Shown: positions 21,578-27,732 of the stretch, piece after piece
Position numbering within the stretch: position 1 is the stretch's first letter
Layout of the letters: every line of letters begins with the position of its first letter
Virus record (IMG/VR): IMGVR_UViG_3300002053_000046
Span: 1 to 30,124 of that record
DNA length: 30,124 bases
Direction: 5' to 3' (one strand)
DNA from: a virus
Notes under the pieces: model-generated
Seen by the model: only the letters and a program-made list of their open reading frames with translations
Told to the model about the DNA's origin: nothing
Database searches by the model: none
Position numbers and translations under genes: made by a program

Positions 21578-22214
21578 AATTAGATTTGGCATTGAAATAG
21601 AGGCAGAATTTCCAACGAAAGAAGATAGTTGGAAATTAATAAATCGTAATAAAATGATACAAGGTTGGGAATTAGACCATGATGGGTCTTTGACAAATGG
21701 AGCCGAATATAGACCAAAAGATAAAAATAAACTTTATTTTAATAAAGAATCTCTAACACAACTTAAAGAAGTAATAGCATTAATAAAAGTGCATAAAGGT
21801 CATGTTAGACCGACTTGTGGTTTGCATATTCATGTTGATATGAAGAATTTTAATGATAATGAAATAGAAAAAATAGTCAAATCTTTTATTAGAAAACAAT
21901 CTCAAATAATTAAGAAATTCAAAGTCTGTAAATCGAGACTCGAAGATACAGCTCAGAGAATACCTAAAGACGCTTTAAAATATGTTACAGCAAAAGAAAT
22001 ATGGAAAATTAGAAAACATCAATCTACAAGTCAAAATGATTATCTAAAAGAGAGATATTATTTGTTAAATGTTCAATCTTTGAATAAACACGGAACTTTA
22101 GAGTTTCGTCTATTCAATGGCACAGTAGTTCCTGAAAAAATAAAAAGATATATTAAATGGACTTTAAAATTTTGCATAGAAAACTCACAAAAGAAAGTTA
22201 AAAAATATGAATAA
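21558..22214 (+). CDS. Amidoligase-type (GS/ATP-grasp-like COOH-NH2 ligase) protein
   Basis: 218 residues with the putative amidoligase signature: FGIEIEAEF near the N-terminus, ELDHDGSL, a following E in AEYRP, CGLHIHVD, and near the C-terminus GTLEFRLFNGT. These are the nucleotide- and metal-binding parts described for the amidoligase family of glutamine-synthetase-like ligases, which form amide bonds on peptides or other molecules. Phages carry such genes, sometimes linked to cell-wall or DNA-modification roles. The target here is unknown. It overlaps the resolvase gene by 20 bases. Confidence 0.75.
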   Translation: MNKILTKIRFGIEIEAEFPTKEDSWKLINRNKMIQGWELDHDGSLTNGAEYRPKDKNKLYFNKESLTQLKEVIALIKVHKGHVRPTCGLHIHVDMKNFNDNEIEKIVKSFIRKQSQIIKKFKVCKSRLEDTAQRIPKDALKYVTAKEIWKIRKHQSTSQNDYLKERYYLLNVQSLNKHGTLEFRLFNGTVVPEKIKRYIKWTLKFCIENSQKKVKKYE

Positions 22215-22434
22215 AATTATTGAGATATTTAAAATTATTCAAAGAATTATAATGGTATTATTAACAATTGTTTTAATTTATGTAATGAGTAATATTGCTT
22301 ATGAAATTAGATATATGAGAAAAGAATTAAATAAAGCTAACATTTTAATTGAACAAATGAAAGATAATATAACAGAAGTAACTAAGTCAATAGAATCTTT
22401 AAGAAAAACTTTAAAAGATAGCATTTGGTTTTAA
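22207..22434 (+). CDS. Single-pass membrane protein with coiled coil (75 aa)
   Basis: The N-terminal transmembrane helix (about 14-32: IIMVLLTIVLIYVMS) is followed by a heptad-rich helix (KANILIEQMKDNITEVTKSIESLRKTL). This is a small tail-anchored or signal-anchored coiled coil. It overlaps the amidoligase gene by 8 bases. Its form recalls Rz-like or holin-linked proteins, but no family is recognised. Confidence 0.6.
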   Translation: MNKIIEIFKIIQRIIMVLLTIVLIYVMSNIAYEIRYMRKELNKANILIEQMKDNITEVTKSIESLRKTLKDSIWF

Positions 22435-22444
22435 GGAGAAAATA

Positions 22445-23401
22445 ATGACCAAAAAGAATGAAAGATTGGATAAATTACTTAAAGAAATGGAAAATAAATA
22501 CTCTATTCACAAAGCTTCTGAAATAGAAGTTGAACCTAAAATTAGAACAGGATTATATGCTCTTGATTATGTGCTTGACGGAGGAATATCGCAATATAAC
22601 GGAGGGCACATTTTAGAATTCTACGGCGGCGAATCTTCGGGAAAAACTACTTTTGCTCTTCATGTTATTAAGAAATATCAAGAGTTAGATAAAGTTTGTG
22701 CTTATATTAATGCAGAATCTTCTTATGACCCTACTTGGGCAAAAATATGCGGAGTAGATAACAATAATCTCTTAGTCATACATCCAGAGAGCTTGGAACA
22801 AGCTGGAGAAGCCCTCCTTGAGCTTATTTCTAAAGTTGACTTGATTATCATAGATAGTATATCGGCTCTTGTTCCTGAAGAAGAAATTGACAAAACACTA
22901 TCTGATAAGAATATGGCTTCCCAAGCAAAAGTGAACGCCCCTCTTTGTCGCAAGATTAATAAGATACGAAATACTCATAAAACTACTATTATATTTATTA
23001 ATCAACTTAGAGAGAAAGTCGGGGTTATGTATGGTAATCCCGAACATACTCCTGGTGGAAGAGCGTTAAAACATCTCTATGATTCTCGTATTCAATTTAA
23101 ATCTGGAAAGCCGATAGATGAAACAAAGGAACGTATAGGCATGGAGATTAATCTTTTCGGTAAAAAGAATAAAAAAGGCCAAGCATTTCGAAGAGCGATT
23201 GTAGATTTTTATACTGATGGAAGAATAGATAATAAAAAGAGTTTATTTTTTGCGGCTATTAAATATAATATAATAAATTTGAGCGGCAAAACATATACTT
23301 TCGAAGATAAGAAAATTGTAGGTAAAGAAAAGTTAATCGAGTCTTTAACAGAGAAAGATTGGTTAAAGATTGAAAAAGAGATATGGAAGGTGCAAAAATG
23401 A
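22445..23401 (+). CDS. RecA-like recombinase
   Basis: 318 residues, close to bacterial RecA. GGESSGKTT (Walker A, about 61-69), LIIIDSISALVPEEEI (Walker B/motif 3) and FINQLREKVG, then NPEHTPGGRALK (loop L2) match RecA. The catalytic-type Glu follows Walker A in AYINAESSYDP. It would form filaments on ssDNA for strand exchange and replication restart. The N-terminal domain is short (about 30 residues). AGGAG precedes the ATG. Confidence 0.9.
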   Translation: MTKKNERLDKLLKEMENKYSIHKASEIEVEPKIRTGLYALDYVLDGGISQYNGGHILEFYGGESSGKTTFALHVIKKYQELDKVCAYINAESSYDPTWAKICGVDNNNLLVIHPESLEQAGEALLELISKVDLIIIDSISALVPEEEIDKTLSDKNMASQAKVNAPLCRKINKIRNTHKTTIIFINQLREKVGVMYGNPEHTPGGRALKHLYDSRIQFKSGKPIDETKERIGMEINLFGKKNKKGQAFRRAIVDFYTDGRIDNKKSLFFAAIKYNIINLSGKTYTFEDKKIVGKEKLIESLTEKDWLKIEKEIWKVQK

Positions 23402-24306
23402 AGAAAGATTTAAATATTATAATTAAAAATTGTAAACAGTTAATAGATATGCCTTATAATAAATTAAACTTAGACAATTACGAAGAAAAAATTGCAGAAA
23501 CATATAGAATTCCTTTAACATTTTTTGGAGCGAACAAAGACTATCCTACAAAACTTATGTCTGGTCAACATAAAAAAGCAGGTATAATAGGAACTTATTA
23601 TACCCCAGAGTTATATTCTCAATATAAAAGAAATATATATTTAGTAGGTAAAGGTATTTTATTTGATGCTGGTGGTTATGATTTAAAGAAAGAGATGTTA
23701 GATATGAAATCTGATATGGCAGGTATGGCTATAGCTTTTGCAGTTCAATCTTATTTAGAAAAGAATGTTATAGCTTATTGTCCAGTAGCAACTAATTTTA
23801 TTCATAATAATCAAATAATTCCTGGTGATTATATTAAAATAGGAAAAAAGACGATAGAAATTACTAATACTGATGCAGAAGGTAGATTAATTTTAGCAGA
23901 AGCTCTTTCTACATTAAATCAAAAACCAAATGATATTATCATAACGATAGCTACTTTAACTGGAGCTTGTGCTTATGCAATAGGAGAAAAAGCTACAGCA
24001 TTTATGACTCCAACTAAAGAATTTACTAAAAAATACAAAGAAGCGAGCGAAAAATCTGGAGAATTAGCTTGGAGACTTCCTTTGTGGGATTACTTACAAA
24101 AAGAATTTAATAAAAAGAGAATAGCAAATTCGACAAAGCATAAATGCGGAACAATAATGGGAGGAATGTTTATAAAACAATTTATTAAATATCCTAATAA
24201 CTGGATTCATTTAGATATTGCTTCGAGTGCTTTTAATGAAAAGAATAGAAAAGCTACAGGAGTTCCAATTAAGAGTTTAGTAAGATTTATTAAGGAGATT
24301 ATGTAA
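23398..24306 (+). CDS. Leucyl aminopeptidase (M17) catalytic domain
   Basis: From ATG 23398 the protein has 302 residues, only the catalytic half of the usual 480-500. Metal and catalytic residues are kept: LVGKGILFDAGG (K85, D90), KSDMAG (D106) and NTDAEGR (D159, E161, R163). The N-terminal regulatory domain is replaced by a short segment of about 75 residues. It removes N-terminal amino acids and is rare in phages. GGAAGGTG precedes the ATG inside the RecA gene end. It is one more peptidase in the window beside the deformylase, S2P, HtrA and ClpP genes. Confidence 0.85.
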   Translation: MKKDLNIIIKNCKQLIDMPYNKLNLDNYEEKIAETYRIPLTFFGANKDYPTKLMSGQHKKAGIIGTYYTPELYSQYKRNIYLVGKGILFDAGGYDLKKEMLDMKSDMAGMAIAFAVQSYLEKNVIAYCPVATNFIHNNQIIPGDYIKIGKKTIEITNTDAEGRLILAEALSTLNQKPNDIIITIATLTGACAYAIGEKATAFMTPTKEFTKKYKEASEKSGELAWRLPLWDYLQKEFNKKRIANSTKHKCGTIMGGMFIKQFIKYPNNWIHLDIASSAFNEKNRKATGVPIKSLVRFIKEIM

Positions 24307-24989
24307 TGCGATTTAAGAAGAAAAAGAATGAATGTATCGATTGCGGTATAGAAATATCTTCTAACGCAAAAAGATGTCAAAAATGCAACGGCAGGGAACA
24401 TAGTAAACGACAACAAGGAAATAAAAATTCAAATTTTAAACATGGTTATACTCATAATAATAAATGTTTAAATTGTGGGAAAAGAATAACCATTAATTCT
24501 AAAAGATGCTGTCAATGTGCTGGAAAATTAAGAAGAAAATCTAAAATTCGAAATCATTGTATAGATTGCGGAAAAATTATTAGTCAGAAAGCTAAAAGAT
24601 GTTGGAAATGTGCAAATTCCGGTGTTAATGCTCCTTTATATGGAAGAAAAAGACCTCGGCAAAGTAAATTAATGACAGGGTCAAATAATCCTAATTATAA
24701 AAACGGTCAAGGAGCGTTTCCTTATCCCATAGAATTTAATAAACCATATAAAGAAAAAATAAGAGAAAGAGAGGGAAGAAGATGTATTGTTTGTGGTATG
24801 ACAGAAAAAGAAAATAAACAATCTCTGGAAGTTCATCATATAGACTATAATAAAATGAATTCCTCAGAAATGAATTTAATAAGTCTTTGTAAATCTTGTC
24901 ATTTAAAAACTAAAATACAACGCAAATATTGGATTAATTATTTTAATAAAATAATAGAGAAAATTTATGAAAATGTGGTTTACATCTGA
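24306..24989 (+). CDS. HNH endonuclease with three zinc-ribbon repeats
   Basis: 227 residues. The N-terminal half holds three similar zinc ribbons (CIDCG..CQKC, CLNCG..CCQC and CIDCG..CWKC). A NUMOD3-like GSNNPNYKNG follows. The C-terminal HNH has CIVCG, VHHIDYNKMN and LCKSCH. This layout matches free-standing homing-type endonucleases, in which the zinc ribbons and NUMOD module recognise DNA. It sits between the aminopeptidase and the metallophosphoesterase, a common kind of site for a mobile gene. The next gene overlaps by 23 bases. Confidence 0.75.
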   Translation: MRFKKKKNECIDCGIEISSNAKRCQKCNGREHSKRQQGNKNSNFKHGYTHNNKCLNCGKRITINSKRCCQCAGKLRRKSKIRNHCIDCGKIISQKAKRCWKCANSGVNAPLYGRKRPRQSKLMTGSNNPNYKNGQGAFPYPIEFNKPYKEKIREREGRRCIVCGMTEKENKQSLEVHHIDYNKMNSSEMNLISLCKSCHLKTKIQRKYWINYFNKIIEKIYENVVYI

Positions 24990-25593
24990 TTATCACTTGG
25001 GTCACGCAAATATTTTAAAATATTGCGGTCGCACTCTTTTTATGACTAAAGAAGATAAAGAGAAATATAATTATTATATTACTGTTTCTGAAGAAGAACA
25101 AAAAAAATTTAGAGTAAGTGATGAATCTTTAAATAATATGAATGAAGAAATTATAAAAAGACATAATCAAAGAGTTAAGAAAGACGATACTGTGATTTTC
25201 TTAGGGGATTTCTGCTTTAAGAATTCTAAAAATCGAGGAGAAGGAATTAATATTAAAGCAAAGACATGGGAAGGAAGATTAAATGGTAACATTATTTTTA
25301 TTCGTGGGAATCATGACAGAAATAATTCAGTAAAAACTCGAATACATAGTTTAGTATTGAATATGGATAACCACTATATAAATTGTGTTCATGACCCTTT
25401 AAGAGCAGATGCAAATTACGAAACTAATTTAGTTGGGCATGTGCATAACAATTGGCAAATTAAGAGAATCCGAAGCGGAGAAAGTTTTACAGATGCAATA
25501 AATGTGGGTGTGGATGTTTGGAATTTTTATCCTGTAACATTCGATGAGATTAAATCGAGATATATGACATGGCTAAAACAAAACAACTTATAA
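24967..25593 (+). CDS. Metallophosphoesterase
   Basis: 208 residues with the calcineurin-type motif order: DYHLGH (D8, H10), LGDFCF, RGNHDRN, a following CVHDP and GHVHNNWQ. It is a two-metal phosphoesterase. Phage members act on nucleotides, RNA 2',3'-cyclic ends or protein phosphates. The neighbouring P-loop kinase and RlaP-type nucleotidyltransferase suggest RNA or DNA end processing, an inference from context. The ATG at 24967 starts within the HNH gene's 3' end. Confidence 0.85.
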   Translation: MKMWFTSDYHLGHANILKYCGRTLFMTKEDKEKYNYYITVSEEEQKKFRVSDESLNNMNEEIIKRHNQRVKKDDTVIFLGDFCFKNSKNRGEGINIKAKTWEGRLNGNIIFIRGNHDRNNSVKTRIHSLVLNMDNHYINCVHDPLRADANYETNLVGHVHNNWQIKRIRSGESFTDAINVGVDVWNFYPVTFDEIKSRYMTWLKQNNL

Positions 25594-26078
25594 TTCTAGT
25601 AGGTAATATTGGGTCAGGAAAATCAACCCTTGCTCGTAAATATATTGAAAAAAGATACGTTGCTATTGCAAGAGATTATATTCGTTATGCAATTGGAGAA
25701 GGTAAATATATTTTTAATCCTAATTATGAATCTATTATTTGGGAAATCGAGCAATATATGTTTACAAGATTTATGGATTTGGGAGTTAATATTGTAGTAG
25801 ATGAAGTAGGAGTTTCTCGTAGAATGAGAAAAGCTTATATTCCTTATGCACAAATAAAAAAGTATAAAATTATCGCTTTAGTTCTGCCGAGATATACTCA
25901 AGAAGAAGCTGTAAATAATCGAATGAAAGACCCTCATGGACAAAACAACAGATTGCTTTGGGAAAGTGTGTGGGATAAATTTAATGCAATCTATACTGAA
26001 CCGACTAAAGCTGAAGGATTTAACGAGATAAAATTTTTAACCAAGAGATATATGAATAGGATAGCAAATGAAAACTAA
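25569..26078 (+). CDS. P-loop kinase, polynucleotide-kinase-like
   Basis: 169 residues. Walker A VGNIGSGKST (about 11-20), ARDYIRYAIG and a following VNIVVDEVGV fit the T4 polynucleotide kinase or AAA_33 kinase fold, where the Asp-Glu helps phosphoryl transfer; a lid basic region comes later (NRMKDPHGQNNRLLW). It may phosphorylate 5'-OH ends or another small substrate. It overlaps the metallophosphoesterase by 25 bases and so may act with it. No phosphatase domain is fused. Confidence 0.7.
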   Translation: MAKTKQLIILVGNIGSGKSTLARKYIEKRYVAIARDYIRYAIGEGKYIFNPNYESIIWEIEQYMFTRFMDLGVNIVVDEVGVSRRMRKAYIPYAQIKKYKIIALVLPRYTQEEAVNNRMKDPHGQNNRLLWESVWDKFNAIYTEPTKAEGFNEIKFLTKRYMNRIANEN

Positions 26079-26220
26079 TTATATGATGATAGGATTAATT
26101 ATTTGGACATTAGCGACAGGAGTTAATTATATTTGTTTAAAGAATCCTCTTTTAGGAATGGTATTTATTTGTTATGGAATTGCTAATATATTTTTATTTA
26201 TTATAGGAAATACAAGATGA
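26068..26220 (+). CDS. Small two-pass membrane protein (50 aa)
   Basis: ATG 26068 opens within the kinase gene's end and TGA 26220 overlaps ATG 26217. Two hydrophobic segments (MMIGLIIWTLATGVNYIC and MVFICYGIANIFLFII) flank a short polar loop (LKNP). It is not homologous to any family I know. Confidence 0.5.
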   Translation: MKTNYMMIGLIIWTLATGVNYICLKNPLLGMVFICYGIANIFLFIIGNTR

Positions 26221-26882
26221 AAGAAGATAAAAAAGTAATATTAAAAGTTCTCGTAGGGAGTAGGGCTCATGGTCTCGCAGATGAAAACTCTGATTATGAC
26301 TATCGAGCAGTATATGTTTTACCTACTTCTAAAATATTATCTTTAGGATTTAAGTATCATGGTAATGATTGGATAGAAGGAAAAGAAGATAATACCGCTT
26401 ATGAAATAGGACATTTTTTAAAATTAGCTACCCAATGCAATCCGACAATATTAGAAGTTTTTAGGGCACCTGTTATAGAAGCTACAGAAGATGGTAAGAA
26501 ATTAAGAGAATTATTTCCTTATGTATGGAATACTAACGACGCTTTTAATGCTTTTATAGGATACGGATTAAATCAGCGTAAGAAATTTTTAGACCGTAAA
26601 GATAATCGACAAGATAAATATGCTGTTGCTTATATAAGAGTGTTAAATCAATTAATAAATTTATTGATACTTGAGAGATTAATTATCGAAATTCATCCAC
26701 AAGATGTAAAAGATTTACTAAAAAGATTTAAAAATGGAAATTATAGTTATGGAGAAGTAATTGATAAAGCGGAATATTATATCGAATTAGCAAAACAAGC
26801 AAGGGATAATAACACTTATCACGAAGCAAATATAGATAAGGTAAATGAATTTCTTTTAAACATAAGAAGGAGGTATTGGTAA
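26217..26882 (+). CDS. RlaP/YcgL-type nucleotidyltransferase
   Basis: 221 residues. VLVGSRAHGLADENSDYDYRAVYV holds the Pol-beta-like signature (G14-S15, D26, D28) of the predicted nucleotidyltransferase family linked with RNA repair and ligase systems (RlaP). A helical domain follows (YGLNQRKKFLDRKDNRQDKYAVAYIRVLNQ). It would add nucleotides or AMP to an RNA end or similar substrate. It adjoins a polynucleotide-kinase-like protein and a phosphoesterase. No RNA ligase is visible in the window. Confidence 0.75.
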   Translation: MKEDKKVILKVLVGSRAHGLADENSDYDYRAVYVLPTSKILSLGFKYHGNDWIEGKEDNTAYEIGHFLKLATQCNPTILEVFRAPVIEATEDGKKLRELFPYVWNTNDAFNAFIGYGLNQRKKFLDRKDNRQDKYAVAYIRVLNQLINLLILERLIIEIHPQDVKDLLKRFKNGNYSYGEVIDKAEYYIELAKQARDNNTYHEANIDKVNEFLLNIRRRYW

Positions 26883-27328
26883 TGAGAATTGAAGAGATAA
26901 AAGTATTATTTCAATCAGAAGATACTTTAGATGAAGTAATAGTTAAACTTCAAGAAGACATTGAATTAGTAGATGAATGGTCAGTTAATCGTAAAAATGG
27001 AGTAGTAGATAATGCCGAAGAGATAAAGAGAGGACTTAACGAATTATCAGGAGCTTACTCTAATTTAAGAACTGTTCTTGCACTCGCCGAATCTGAAAAG
27101 AAGAATAGAGAAGTTAGATTTTATAATACTCGTAAGATAGAAATAGAAAATGCGGGAGAAAAATTTACATCTGCGGCTGTAGATAAAGAAGCATCTGCTC
27201 ATGTAGCAGAATATCGAAGGGTGAGAAATATTATACAAGCTTATACAGAATCGGCAGAGAAGCATATAGTTACTTTGCAGAGTAATCTTAAAGATGAACA
27301 GCGAGATTATAAAAATACTCAGGAGTAA
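26882..27328 (+). CDS. Coiled-coil phage protein, possible UvsY-like recombination mediator
   Basis: The best start is ATG 26882, with a perfect AAGGAGGT 7 bases upstream; the TTG start two codons earlier is weaker. It has 148 residues, mostly helical. The stretch GAYSNLRTVLALAESEKKNREVRFYNTRKIE, then AAVDKEASAHVAEYRRVRN and a later LQSNLKDEQRDY, resembles the UvsY-type family by size and helical pattern and by keeping company with RecA. That link is tentative; a structural or chaperone role is also possible. Confidence 0.5.
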   Translation: MRIEEIKVLFQSEDTLDEVIVKLQEDIELVDEWSVNRKNGVVDNAEEIKRGLNELSGAYSNLRTVLALAESEKKNREVRFYNTRKIEIENAGEKFTSAAVDKEASAHVAEYRRVRNIIQAYTESAEKHIVTLQSNLKDEQRDYKNTQE

Positions 27329-27330
27329 AA

Positions 27331-27732
27331 ATGGATTATTCTAATATATTTAAAGTCTGGGGTCGAAGAGAGCGAATTCTTCTAACAGATACTTCTGAGA
27401 TAGATTTGCTTTATATTAAAAGAGATTGTTTTTGTTCTCTACATTGTCATAGAAGAAAAATAAATCGTTTCAATGTAATTTCAGGAGAAGTAAGAATTGA
27501 ATCTGAGTATGGTTCAGTTACATTAAAAGCGGGACAATCATTTGAAGTTAGACCCATATTAAAGCACAGATTCTTTGCTGTGGAAGATAGCGTTATGATA
27601 GAATCTGCCTATGTTGAAAATGGAGTTATAGATGCAGATGATATTGAAAGAGAAAGTCAAGGTGGCAGAATGATAGATGAAAAAGAGATGACTTTAGATG
27701 AGATGAAAGAGAAAGGATTACTTGATTTATGA
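27331..27732 (+). CDS. Cupin-domain protein (sugar-phosphate isomerase-like)
   Basis: 133 residues, the cupin pattern: KVWGRRERILLTDT, LHCHRRKINRFNVISGEVRIE (first motif with metal His), then KAGQSFEVRPILKHRFFAVE (second motif with His). The W-G-R/E region resembles mannose-6-phosphate isomerase type II cupins. Other cupins bind metal without catalysis. A helical acidic extension of about 40 residues follows. It overlaps the polymerase ATG by 4 bases, which could be coincidental. Function uncertain. Confidence 0.65.
   Translation: MDYSNIFKVWGRRERILLTDTSEIDLLYIKRDCFCSLHCHRRKINRFNVISGEVRIESEYGSVTLKAGQSFEVRPILKHRFFAVEDSVMIESAYVENGVIDADDIERESQGGRMIDEKEMTLDEMKEKGLLDL

Noticed and set aside
25609-25797. 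62-residue + frame inside the P-loop kinase gene
   Set aside because: It is an out-of-phase shadow of the kinase, which has a continuous frame with a Walker A motif.
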